DNA of 64,000 bases from Mesorhizobium helmanticense. Its GTDB lineage: Bacteria; Pseudomonadota; Alphaproteobacteria; Rhizobiales; Rhizobiaceae. Position 1 is the first letter of the stretch; each line of letters begins with the position of its first letter. This document shows positions 24,317 to 32,037 of this stretch, piece by piece. Position numbers and translations under genes: made by a program. The notes beneath the pieces are model-generated. The model worked only from the letters and a program-made list of their open reading frames with translations, searched no databases and was not told the origin of the DNA. Location of the stretch: NCBI RefSeq assembly GCF_003034915.1, contig NZ_PZJX01000026.1, positions 124,001 to 188,000 on the forward strand. The letters are read 5' to 3'.

Positions 24317-24705
24317 GTGACATCAAAATCAGAGCCTCAGACCGGCTTGACGCGATATTGGCGGAGATGGAGGAAGACATCATTGCCTCGCGCGATCAGG
24401 ACATACTCGGCTCAGCGGAGCTCAGGTCCCTGGCAAGCCAGGCAAAGGCCGTAGCGGAAGCCACCTTGCGCGCGACGCGCAGCAAGGCGACGTCTCGGCG
24501 ACAGCAGCCGCGACCGGGAGCCTATGTCGGTCGACCATCCAAGCATCGCGCGACATTGCGTCAGCTTCTCGTTGCCGACTCGCGCGTGAGGAAGATAGCT
24601 GGCGTATCCGAGGTGGACGCTCTCAGTGATGATGAGATTGCTTCGATCCTGGAGAGGTCCGCCAAACGAGGCCTGCTGCCACCGGAAGGTGGACAGGAGA
24701 ACTAA
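24313..24705 (+). CDS. Hypothetical protein, partner of the ECF-like sigma factor
   Basis: A 130-residue hydrophilic protein that starts inside the sigma gene's stop (4-bp overlap), so both are made together. It has an N-terminal helix rich in acidic residues (RLDAILAEMEEDIIAS), a basic Arg/Ser/Lys/Gln stretch (about 55-72), then GRPSKHRATLRQLLV and a C-terminal DALSDDEIASILERSAKRG helix. No membrane segment or zinc site of known anti-sigma classes is visible. It could be a soluble anti-sigma or sigma-associated protein by position only. I do not recognise a family. Confidence 0.6.
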   Translation: MSDIKIRASDRLDAILAEMEEDIIASRDQDILGSAELRSLASQAKAVAEATLRATRSKATSRRQQPRPGAYVGRPSKHRATLRQLLVADSRVRKIAGVSEVDALSDDEIASILERSAKRGLLPPEGGQEN

Positions 24706-24745
24706 GTTCGCACGAAACCCACTAGAAAGTGCTTTCGAGGTTGAG

Positions 24746-24979
24746 ATGATCAAGATCGTAGAGAAGCCGATAGGCCGTGTGAGCAAGACCCGGCGAAAGC
24801 TCGATTCAAGACAAGTGGTGAGCGCTCAGGGCAAACGGGTCAAGGCCGGGCTCGTGAACCCGGAAAGCGCGTCATTCAGCGAAGACCTCCTTGAGTCATT
24901 CGCCAGGTCCGTTGCCCGCGCGCGTCGCGAGAACAAACTGATGACCGGGCATGGGAATGGCGACGACGACAAGGGCTAA
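24746..24979 (+). CDS. Small protein upstream of zeta-like kinase, putative antitoxin
   Basis: A 77-residue protein starting at ATG 24746 after a modest GAGG site, strongly basic in its N-terminal half (KPIGRVSKTRRKLDSRQ) with a helix SFSEDLLESFARSVARARREN. It overlaps the kinase gene by 29 bp, the arrangement usual for antitoxin-toxin pairs. The sequence does not look like classical epsilon antitoxin. Role as antitoxin is inferred from position and size. Confidence 0.55.
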   Translation: MIKIVEKPIGRVSKTRRKLDSRQVVSAQGKRVKAGLVNPESASFSEDLLESFARSVARARRENKLMTGHGNGDDDKG

Positions 24980-25574
24980 TCCGCCCCGACTGTGGATGGT
25001 CGCAGGCCCGAATGGCTCGGGCAAAAGCACCTTCTACGATTCAACGATTATCGACGATTTTGGTCGTTCGGTCTGGATCATCAATCCGGATCTTTTGACT
25101 GAGCGTATTGTCGGTAGCGAAGGATTGCCGCTGGAGCAGGCCAATCTTGAGGCCGTCAAGAGAATAATGGTCTGGCTGCGAGCCTCATTGCGCGCACATC
25201 AAACCGTCGGCGTCGAGACTGTGCTGTCGACACCCAAATATCGGAAGCTGGTGAGGGCAGCGAAGAGACTGGGGTTCGAATTTCGCTTGATATACATCGT
25301 ATTGAAATCACCCGAGCTCAACATAGAACGCGTTCGTTTGCGCGTCGCGCGTGGGGGTCACAGTGTTCCACTGGACAGGGTCGTCTCCAGATTTACTCGT
25401 TCGCTTGAGCAGCTTCCGTGGTTCGTCGAGCAGGCGGATCTTGCCTATGTTTACGACAACTCGACCGCCAAGCCTAAACTTGTGGCGGAAAAATTGAAGT
25501 CAGGTGAGATCGTGCTCGACCCAGAGGCGCCTGAAGTGATACTTTCGGCTATTCGATCAATCGCAACAACGTGA
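24951..25574 (+). CDS. Zeta toxin-like P-loop kinase
   Basis: A 207-residue P-loop protein. Walker A is GPNGSGKST at residues 19-27, preceded by a hydrophobic strand (LWMVA), as in zeta toxins and the related 'predicted ABC-type ATPase' kinases. Conserved elements are INPDLLTERI, an ETVLSTPKYRKLVRAAKRLGFEFRLIYIVL strand-helix, and RVRLRVARGGHSVPLDRVVSRFTRSLEQL, which matches the zeta R-x-x-R-GGHxVP motif. Zeta enzymes phosphorylate UDP-N-acetylglucosamine and block cell-wall synthesis; related chromosomal kinases may use other substrates. Start may be ATG 24951 or 24957. With the overlapping small gene it probably forms a toxin-antitoxin module. Confidence 0.8.
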   Translation: MGMATTTRANPPRLWMVAGPNGSGKSTFYDSTIIDDFGRSVWIINPDLLTERIVGSEGLPLEQANLEAVKRIMVWLRASLRAHQTVGVETVLSTPKYRKLVRAAKRLGFEFRLIYIVLKSPELNIERVRLRVARGGHSVPLDRVVSRFTRSLEQLPWFVEQADLAYVYDNSTAKPKLVAEKLKSGEIVLDPEAPEVILSAIRSIATT

Positions 25575-25713
25575 CGCCTTAGGAAATTTCTTCGAAGCGC
25601 CCTTACTGCCCTTACCGAACTTTGAAGTCGATCTTGCTCGCGCAGCTGCCAGGCGAGTAGAATTTTGGCGTCGACATTGATGAATTTTGCAATCGATCGG
25701 AGCGAAATGGCAG

Positions 25714-27042
25714 ATGACCACGGAAATCGCTGTAATTAATCGACTGGGCGTCGCCCTGGCCGCAGATAGCGCCGTGACAATACCTGGCTATGGCGCCGAC
25801 AAGGTCTTCAACACAGGGGACAAGCTCTTCGAGTTGAGCGAGCGCTACCCTGTAGCTTTGATGGTCAATGGCAGCATGGATTTCCTGGGGGTGCCCTGGG
25901 AGATAATCGCGAAGGAGTTCAGGTGCACCACTCCCGACGGCGCGGCGACGCTGACAATCAAACAGTGGATGGAGCGGTTCCTCAATTTTCTGGCTGGCCA
26001 TCCAACCGTCAAGCCTGGCGATGTGCGTCGATGGCAAGATGGTCTGATTGAAGAGGAACTGGACTCCATCACCGCCATTGTCCGGGACAGACTGGAGGCT
26101 GCGGCCGCCGAGGACGGCGAACAGAACATTCATGACGTCCTGCGGGGGCTCTATACAACCGTCATGGCCGAACGTGTGCAGGCGCTGGCGCAGAACCCGC
26201 TACTTGAAAGTCTCGCCGGTGTCACCGTAGACGCCATCCTTCCGACCGTTCGTTCAATCGTGGCCGAACTTGAGACGCAACGAATTCCGTTCGACGCCAA
26301 CGCCGATCAGCGGGAGTTTTTCGCCAATGTCATCGCACAGAGATTGCTCAGCGATCTTGATCGCCTGACTGCTACCGGGCTCATCGTCGCGGGCTTCGGC
26401 GGTAAAGACCTTTTTCCTTCACTCTACGCTGTCGACATAGACGGGTTTATCGCTGGCCAACTCCGCTACCGGGCCTCTCATGACGTCACGATTTCGCGTG
26501 GCGAGGACACTGGTACGGCGATATCTTTTGCGCAGACCGATGTGGTCGACCGCCTGCTCAAGGGTACGGACAATCGCTTCATTGATGGCGCGCGGGCCTT
26601 CATCAAGGAAAATGTGTCCGGAAGCCTGGAGCGGAACTTTACGCGCCTGAAGCTGAAAATCTCGCGATCGGACGGGTCGGAGATCTCGCCCAGCGAGATG
26701 GGTGGATTGCTCGGTGACCTGATAGCATCGCAGTTCGAAAGCAAATTTGCAGCCAACCTTCGCACGGAATTTGAACGCAAGTTCAAGGAAACCATAGCGC
26801 TGATGCCAAAGCAGGATTTGATTGAGCTGGCGGAAGCGCTAGTTAGTATCACAGCGATTGAACGAAAGGCTTCGGATGACGCGGGAACCGTTGGTGGTCC
26901 GATCGATGTGGCGTTGATCACTCGCGCGGAGGGCTTCGTATGGATTAAGCGAAAGCACCATTTCAAGGCCGATCTCAATCCGCGATATATGTGGCGACGG
27001 TTCGGGAAGCACACACAGGAGGGATCTGATGAAGAGGAGTAG
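25714..27042 (+). CDS. Proteasome-beta/HslV-like Ntn hydrolase (putative threonine peptidase) with long C-terminal extension
   Basis: A 442-residue protein. Starting at ATG 25714 it reads MTTEIAVINRLGVALAADSA, so removal of Met exposes a threonine, as in HslV (MTTIV...) and processed proteasome beta subunits. Counting from that Thr as 1, Asp17 is exactly where the proteasome/HslV aspartate lies, and Lys36 in GDKLFEL matches Lys33 with a short insertion; VALMVNGSMDFLG matches the strand and SGS-type loop that follow. Residues about 190-442 form a longer, mostly helical region without a recognised domain; HslV and beta subunits are only 175-240 long. An upstream ATG (25687) would bury the Thr and is less likely. 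The next gene overlaps it. Confidence 0.6.
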   Translation: MTTEIAVINRLGVALAADSAVTIPGYGADKVFNTGDKLFELSERYPVALMVNGSMDFLGVPWEIIAKEFRCTTPDGAATLTIKQWMERFLNFLAGHPTVKPGDVRRWQDGLIEEELDSITAIVRDRLEAAAAEDGEQNIHDVLRGLYTTVMAERVQALAQNPLLESLAGVTVDAILPTVRSIVAELETQRIPFDANADQREFFANVIAQRLLSDLDRLTATGLIVAGFGGKDLFPSLYAVDIDGFIAGQLRYRASHDVTISRGEDTGTAISFAQTDVVDRLLKGTDNRFIDGARAFIKENVSGSLERNFTRLKLKISRSDGSEISPSEMGGLLGDLIASQFESKFAANLRTEFERKFKETIALMPKQDLIELAEALVSITAIERKASDDAGTVGGPIDVALITRAEGFVWIKRKHHFKADLNPRYMWRRFGKHTQEGSDEEE

Positions 27043-27271
27043 ACCGGCAGTTGGTCCAGCCGGGACGCTCGGTCGGTACAAACTCACCAACCGATACTTT
27101 GATGACTCCATTGAGAATCTCACCGCCGAGTCGATCGAGGCCTCGTTAACGGAAATAGAAAAAGCGCTCAGTCTGCGCTATGGGAGCGAGCCGCCGAAAC
27201 GGGCCGCCAAAAACAGGCATATGCAAACCGACAAAGGCGACCATCCGCGCGCAAAACGGGGTAGCAAATAA
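27029..27271 (+). CDS. Small hypothetical protein following the Ntn hydrolase gene
   Basis: An 80-residue, basic, hydrophilic protein starting 14 bp before the end of the Ntn hydrolase gene in another frame, so it is translated from the same message. It has a short folded-looking middle (GTLGRYKLTNRYFDDSIENLTAESIEASLTEIEKAL) and a Lys/Arg-rich tail. Possible roles are assembly factor, inhibitor or substrate tag partner of the peptidase, by position only. Confidence 0.55.
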   Translation: MKRSRPAVGPAGTLGRYKLTNRYFDDSIENLTAESIEASLTEIEKALSLRYGSEPPKRAAKNRHMQTDKGDHPRAKRGSK

Positions 27272-27728
27272 CCCTTCTCCCAATAGTGAGGCATTTCCCT
27301 TCACTGGAGGATTCGAACTGGGCAAGCACGCTACCTGCCGTCGCCCGGTATAGCCTGGACATTCGTACTCCCTTACCTCGCGACGAGCGGACAGGGGGGC
27401 GCCCAAGAAGTTGGCGAGACCCTTGGCGATCACCGCGTCCTTGCGTGACGGTGCTCGCTGGCCATAGTGTTCGCGATGTGAGCGGTCCGTCATCAAGTTG
27501 ACGATCCAAAAGAGCGGATCACATCGCCAATTTGCCGATCTTCACCTTGACCTGCGACACGTCAGCTGGGAATCATCCTGCTCAACAATGCGCCCTCACA
27601 AAGAGCGATGTTGGCCATCTAGGCCGGCAGCAATGTCCCTCTTGAGACGCAGTTAATTCGGCCCGAGTGACCGACATGAGGCGCAAAGCTGCCATTCTAT
27701 GTATACCTCGCGTCCTCTCGCGCCCCAC
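27272..27728. other. Non-coding right end of the island
   Basis: 457 bp without a gene I can support. Short minus-strand frames (for example 27146-27496) cover the stretch but have no recognisable domain and overlap the preceding gene. It may contain decayed DNA marking an old junction. No inverted or direct repeats of note were found by eye. Confidence 0.4.
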
Positions 27729-27974
27729 CTATCCCCCAGCCAACCGTGGCAGCAGGAAAATCTCCGCCCCTTGCGGCAGTTCCTTTGACCATGTGTCGCG
27801 ATAGATCGTCCCGTCGATGGCGACGGCGATGCCCTTCTCGATCAAGGGCTCGAGGCCGGGATACTGTTCAGCCAGCTTCCTGAACAGCTCCCGTATGTCC
27901 TTGGCCTCGATCTCGACCTTGCTCTTGCCTCCGGCGATCGCGCCGAGCGATCCCCAGAGCGTTACTTCAACCAT
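27729..27974 (-). CDS. MoaD/ThiS-family beta-grasp protein
   Basis: An 81-residue beta-grasp protein ending in LPRLAGG; the terminal Gly-Gly is the adenylation/thiocarboxylation site of MoaD and ThiS. Strands and helix match MoaD (VEVTLWGSLGAIAGG, IRELFRKLAEQYPGLEPLI, GAEIFLLPRLAGG). It follows a molybdenum hydroxylase operon on the same strand, 68 bp beyond the large-subunit stop with a repeat in between. It is more likely tied to molybdopterin or sulfur transfer for that enzyme than to the island next door, though its diglycine end makes it a formally possible E1 substrate. Confidence 0.88.
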   Translation of the reverse strand: MVEVTLWGSLGAIAGGKSKVEIEAKDIRELFRKLAEQYPGLEPLIEKGIAVAIDGTIYRDTWSKELPQGAEIFLLPRLAGG

Positions 27975-27994
27975 CAGCGCCAGGCCCTTATTGG

Positions 27995-28042
27995 AGCATG
28001 ATGTTTATCCGACAACCGCTGCGCACTTTTCGGTATCATGCT
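27995..28042. repeat. RIME-like intergenic repeat, copy 2 (hairpin B only)
   Basis: Arms AGCATGAT/ATCATGCT with inner ATCCGA/TCGGTAT and the loop core CAACCGCTGCGCACTTT, clearly the same family as copy 1. It lies between the hydroxylase large subunit and the MoaD-like gene and abuts the former's stop codon. Confidence 0.7.
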
Positions 28043-30307
28043 CTAGCGTTCCGCCTCCAGCGCCGCGAGAATCCGCGGCGGCGACATCGGGATATGTGTC
28101 ATCCGCACGCCGACCGCGTTCGACACCGCATTGGCGATCGCCGCCAGCGGCGGCACGATCGAGGTCTCGCCGACGCCGCGCACCCCGTAGGGGTGGTTGG
28201 GATTGGGGATCTCGAGGATCTGCGTGTCGATCATCGGCAGGTCCGAGCACACCGGGATGCGGTAGTCGAGAAAGCCGGAGTTCTGCAGGCGCCCGTCCTT
28301 GCCGTAGATATACTCCTCGTTGAGCGCCCAGCCGATGCCTTGCGCGGCGCCGCCCTGGTACTGTCCCTCGACATAGGTCGGGTGCACCGCCTTGCCGGCG
28401 TCCTGCACGACCGTGTAGCGCAGCACCCTGGTGGAGCCGGTCTCGGGATCCACCTCGATATCGCAGATATGGGTGGCGAAGGAGACGCCGGCGCCGTCGG
28501 CGACGAGCTCGCTGTGGCCGGCGATGGGGCCGCCCGTCTTGCCCGAGGCGGCCGCGATCTCCCTTAGGGACAGCGCTGCGAGGTTGCCGTACTTCTCGCC
28601 TTTGGCAATGGCGTGGCCCTTTTCCCAGACCACGTCCTCGACCGGGATGTCCCACGTCTGCGCGGCGCGCTCGCGCAGGATCTTGATGGCGTTGCGGGCG
28701 GCCGAGATCGTCGCCATGGAGGACGAGAAGGTGCCGCGGCTGCCGTCCGTCATGTCATTGTAGCCGAGGCTGGACGTATCGGCGACCACCGCCTTGACAT
28801 GCTCATATGCGATGCCGAGTTCCTCCGCCGCCACCAGCGACAGCGACGCGCGTGAACCACCCACATCGACGGTGCCAACGGCGAGCGAGACCGAGCCGTC
28901 CATGCCGATGTTGAGATCGGTGCAAGTCTGGCCGCCGAAGTTGAACCAGAAGCCGCAGGCCATGCCACGGCCCTGGTTCTTGCCGAGCGGCGCCTTCATG
29001 TGCGGGTGGCTCTTCACCGCCTCAAGCGTCGGGCCGATGCCGATCGGGCCGTAGACCGGGCCGTAGGACGATCTGGTGCCTTCCTGCGCGGCGTTTCTGA
29101 TCCGGAAATCGACCGGGTCCATGCCGATTTCCTTGGCCAGCTCGTCGACCGCGCTTTCCACCGCAAACGCCGCCATCGGCGCCGACGGCGCGCGATAGGC
29201 CGCGGTCTTCGGCCGGTTGACCAGCACTTCGTAGCCGACCGTCTTGACGTTCTCGAGCTTGTAGCAGGCAAAGGCCGTCATGGCGCCGATCTCGGCCCAC
29301 ATGCCGGCATAGGGGCCGCAGGAATAGCGCAGCGTCGCCTCGGCGGCGGTGATGGTGCCGTCCTTGCGGGCGCCGATCCTGACGTCGATCGAGGTGGCGC
29401 TGGTCGGGCCGGAGGCGCGGAACACCTCGTCTCGCGTCATCACCAGCTTGACCGGGCGGCCGGCCTTGCGCGACAGCGCCAGCGCCACCGGCTCGGCCCA
29501 GACATGGGTCTTGCCGCCAAAGCCGCCGCCGATCTCGGAGGAGGTGACGCGCAGCTTGGAGGCTTCCATGCCAAGCAGTTGGGCGCAATGCTGGCGATAG
29601 ACGAAATGACCTTGCGTGCAGACCCAGAGGTCAGCGGTGCCGTCGGAGCTGACATTGGCCACGCAGGCGTGCGGCTCGATATAGCCCTGATGCGTCTGCT
29701 CGGTCTTGAACGAGCGTTCGACGACGAAATCGGCCTGGCCGAAACCTTCATGGATGTCGCCATGGCCAAATTGCGTGCGCTTGGTGACGTTGGAAGGTTT
29801 GACGGGCTTTTCCTCAAGCCCCTCGGTGAAGATAGCATCGTTGAGCAAGGGCGCCGTGTGCTTCATCGCCTCGTCGACATCGGTCACATGCGGCAGCACC
29901 TCATAGTCGACCTCGATAAGCTTTAGCGCTTGCTTGGCGGTGCGGGCGTCGACAGCGGCGACCGCGGCCACGGCATGGCCGTCATAAAGCGCCTTTGTGC
30001 GCGCCATGCAGTTGTCGAGGATGTCGTACATGGCGGCATCGCCGTCGGTGAGGTCGGGCAGGTCGGCCGCGGTGATCACCGCCTTCACGCCGGCGAGCTT
30101 CTCCGCCTTCGATGTGTCGATCTTCCTGATCTTGGCGTGGGCGTGCGGGCTTCGGAGCACGCGGCCGACCAGCTGCCCGGCCATGTTGAAGTCGGCGCCA
30201 TAGCGTGCGCGGCCCGTCACCTTGTCGACGCCGTCGGGACGGATGGGACGCGTGCCGACAGAGGTGAAACTGCGTCCGGAGTAACGTGGATCGAAATTCA
30301 TCGTCAT
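28043..30307 (-). CDS. Xanthine dehydrogenase family molybdopterin-binding subunit
   Basis: A 754-residue large subunit of a molybdenum hydroxylase. It opens with an aldehyde oxidase/xanthine dehydrogenase a/b-hammerhead domain (DKVTGRARYGADFNMAGQLVGRVLRSPHAHA) and continues with the two molybdopterin-binding domains (GGGFGGKTHVWAEPVALALS, AAYRAPSAPMAAFAVESAVDELA, GVDVGG-like VGTVDVGGSRA). The catalytic glutamate is in GVRGVGETSIVPPL near the C-terminus. It acts with the FeS and FAD subunits encoded just upstream (4-bp overlaps). Substrate is not evident; CO dehydrogenase is excluded because the AYRCSF loop is absent. Confidence 0.92.
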   Translation of the reverse strand: MTMNFDPRYSGRSFTSVGTRPIRPDGVDKVTGRARYGADFNMAGQLVGRVLRSPHAHAKIRKIDTSKAEKLAGVKAVITAADLPDLTDGDAAMYDILDNCMARTKALYDGHAVAAVAAVDARTAKQALKLIEVDYEVLPHVTDVDEAMKHTAPLLNDAIFTEGLEEKPVKPSNVTKRTQFGHGDIHEGFGQADFVVERSFKTEQTHQGYIEPHACVANVSSDGTADLWVCTQGHFVYRQHCAQLLGMEASKLRVTSSEIGGGFGGKTHVWAEPVALALSRKAGRPVKLVMTRDEVFRASGPTSATSIDVRIGARKDGTITAAEATLRYSCGPYAGMWAEIGAMTAFACYKLENVKTVGYEVLVNRPKTAAYRAPSAPMAAFAVESAVDELAKEIGMDPVDFRIRNAAQEGTRSSYGPVYGPIGIGPTLEAVKSHPHMKAPLGKNQGRGMACGFWFNFGGQTCTDLNIGMDGSVSLAVGTVDVGGSRASLSLVAAEELGIAYEHVKAVVADTSSLGYNDMTDGSRGTFSSSMATISAARNAIKILRERAAQTWDIPVEDVVWEKGHAIAKGEKYGNLAALSLREIAAASGKTGGPIAGHSELVADGAGVSFATHICDIEVDPETGSTRVLRYTVVQDAGKAVHPTYVEGQYQGGAAQGIGWALNEEYIYGKDGRLQNSGFLDYRIPVCSDLPMIDTQILEIPNPNHPYGVRGVGETSIVPPLAAIANAVSNAVGVRMTHIPMSPPRILAALEAER

Positions 30308-30783
30308 GCTCCCTTCATCACGCTGGCGGCGTCCTGGACGGCGCGCACGATCTTGTCATAGCCGGTGCAGCGGCAAAGGTTCCCGGCGAGGCCGAAGCGG
30401 ATTTCCTCCTCGGTCGGATCCGGGTTCTTGGCCAATAGATCCTTGGCCGCGATCAGGAAGCCCGGCGTGCAGATGCCGCATTGCAGGGCTGCGTGCTCGA
30501 GGAATTTCTGCTGCAACGGATGCAGCGTGTCGCCATGCGCCATGCCCTCGATGGTCTCGACGCGCCGGCCCTCGGCCTCGGCGCCAAGCACCAGGCACGA
30601 GCACACCAGCCGGTCGTCGAGGATGATGCTGCAGGCGCCGCAGTCGCCGGTGCCGCAGCCTTCCTTGGCGCCCGTCAGTCCCAGGCGATCGCGCAGGACG
30701 TCGAGCAACGTCTCATCGGGCTGGCAAAGGTACTCGAAATTGTCGCCGTTGATTGTCGTTGAAACTGCTACACCGGCCATCAT
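30304..30783 (-). CDS. Molybdenum hydroxylase (2Fe-2S)-binding subunit
   Basis: A 159-residue subunit with two [2Fe-2S] clusters: a plant-ferredoxin-like N-terminal domain (CGTGDCGACSIILDDRLVCSC) and a helical C-terminal domain (QCGICTPGF and NLCRCTGY). The cysteine patterns are complete, so electron transfer from the molybdenum site to FAD should work. It overlaps the large-subunit gene and the FAD-subunit gene by 4 bp each. Confidence 0.95.
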   Translation of the reverse strand: MMAGVAVSTTINGDNFEYLCQPDETLLDVLRDRLGLTGAKEGCGTGDCGACSIILDDRLVCSCLVLGAEAEGRRVETIEGMAHGDTLHPLQQKFLEHAALQCGICTPGFLIAAKDLLAKNPDPTEEEIRFGLAGNLCRCTGYDKIVRAVQDAASVMKGA

Positions 30784-31640
30784 TTGCCTCCTGCACGCTT
30801 ATAGGCGGTGATGGCGGCCCGCTTGGCCAGCACACCCGCAACTTTCCTTCTGAATTCGACGGTGCCCCGCTTGTCGTCGATGGGGCGGCAGGCCCCCGAG
30901 CAGACCTTGGCGAGCCTCTCCAGCGTCGCTTCGTCCAGCTTGGAGCCATTGAGAACCTCCGCAGCCTCCTCGACCAGAATCACTGTTGGCGCCACCGCGC
31001 CCAGTGCCAGGCGGGCCGATTTGACACGTCCTTGCTCATCGAGCGTCAGGTTCACGCCGGCGCTCACCACCGCTATATCCATCTCCGTGCGCGGAATGAA
31101 ACGCAGATACGCATCGCCCGAATGCGGATGACGCTTGTCGAGCAGAATCGCCTCGATGATCTCGCCCTTGGCCAGCGACGTCTTGCCCGGCCCGGTCGGA
31201 ACGCTCTCCACGGCAATCGTACGCCTGCCTGCCGGACCGACGACCACCGCCCTGGCGCCGGCGGCCACCAGCGCCGGCACGCTGTCGGCGGCCGGCGAGG
31301 CGTTGCACAGGTTGCCGACGATGGTGCAGCGTCCCTGCACCTGCTTCGAGCCGATCAGGTTCGCGGCTTCGACGACGCCGGGCCAAGCCTTCTTGAGGGC
31401 CTTGCTCTCGCCCAGCACGGCGCAGGGGACCGCAGCACCTATGCTGAAACCTTCCGACGTTTCCCGGATTTCGCTCAAGCCCTCGATCGCCTTGATGTCG
31501 ACGATCAGGTCAGGTTCGATAAAGCCGCCTTTCATTCTCACCAGGAGGTCGCTGCCTCCGGCAAGTATGGCGGCCGTGCCGGTCGACCCGGCCAGCAGGC
31601 CGGCGGCATCTTCTATTGAAAGCGGACGTATGTAACGCAT
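30780..31640 (-). CDS. Molybdenum hydroxylase FAD-binding subunit
   Basis: A 286-residue medium subunit of the CoxM/XdhB type. The FAD motifs are visible: AILAGGSDLLVRMKGG near residue 25 and TIVGNLCNASPAADSVPALVA near 105, and the C-terminal CO dehydrogenase flavoprotein domain follows. It is the first gene of the three-subunit operon; ATG at 31640 follows AAGGGGAG. Electrons would pass from FAD to NAD+ or another acceptor. Confidence 0.94.
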   Translation of the reverse strand: MRYIRPLSIEDAAGLLAGSTGTAAILAGGSDLLVRMKGGFIEPDLIVDIKAIEGLSEIRETSEGFSIGAAVPCAVLGESKALKKAWPGVVEAANLIGSKQVQGRCTIVGNLCNASPAADSVPALVAAGARAVVVGPAGRRTIAVESVPTGPGKTSLAKGEIIEAILLDKRHPHSGDAYLRFIPRTEMDIAVVSAGVNLTLDEQGRVKSARLALGAVAPTVILVEEAAEVLNGSKLDEATLERLAKVCSGACRPIDDKRGTVEFRRKVAGVLAKRAAITAYKRAGGK

Positions 31641-31933
31641 CGTCTCCCCTTGGTGGTGATAATCAGATCAACCGTTATAGAGCGTCTCTTCGTAATGGCC
31701 ATCCTGTTCGTGCATTCGCGGATTAGGCCAGGCGCCGAAATTCAATCTCAAATGAACCAGGACTGACCGGCGCCGCCGCGAGCGCACCCTGCCAGTCCTC
31801 CGGATCAGTCATTGTGTCCCATAGAGGCTATGTCCCGTCAAATTTATGAACGTCGATACCGGCTCTCGGGCCGGCGTCGGAGAACTTCGGCCGAAGCGCC
31901 ATTTGCTCGTCCAGCTGAACGCACCGCCAGTCT

Positions 31934-32037
31934 CTAAAGCGCGTCGCGTTCGACCGGCCTCATGCGACGCACTTTAGGTTCTTGTTTTATGCATGTCGTT
32001 ACCGCAAAACCGCTTCACACTTTTGCGCGACATGCAT
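31934..32037. repeat. Two-hairpin intergenic repeat (RIME-like), copy 3
   Basis: The fullest copy. Hairpin A has arms CTAAAG...GCGTCGC and GCGACGC...CTTTAG (31934-31977). Hairpin B has outer arms ATGCATGTCG and CGACATGCAT and inner GCAAAA/TTTTGC (about 31989-32037). It ends exactly at the stop codon of the MFS gene. The preceding 31641-31933 holds no gene; the promoter of the hydroxylase operon should lie there. Confidence 0.75.

Larger units (their letters stand above)
20981..27728. other. Putative accessory (defence-type) genomic island
   Basis: Between the dioxygenase remnant and the MoaD-like gene lie nine genes with no housekeeping member: a three-gene ubiquitin-like conjugation operon, an ECF-like sigma gene with its partner, a zeta-kinase pair and a proteasome-like peptidase pair. 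By eye the DNA has a less extreme third-position GC bias than the flanks. Non-coding ends (20981-21207, 27272-27728) carry no genes. No integrase, tRNA or flanking direct repeat was found, so the limits are approximate and mobility is an inference from gene content. Confidence 0.6.

Noticed and set aside
27302..27330. Possible tRNA T-arm (TTCGAAT-like on the minus strand) as an island attachment site
   Set aside because: The flanking bases do not form a 5-bp T stem, and no acceptor or anticodon arm can be drawn around it.
27146..27496. A 116-codon minus-strand frame at the right end of the island
   Set aside because: It overlaps the 27029-27271 gene, lacks a recognisable domain, and an equally long frame exists beside it in another phase.
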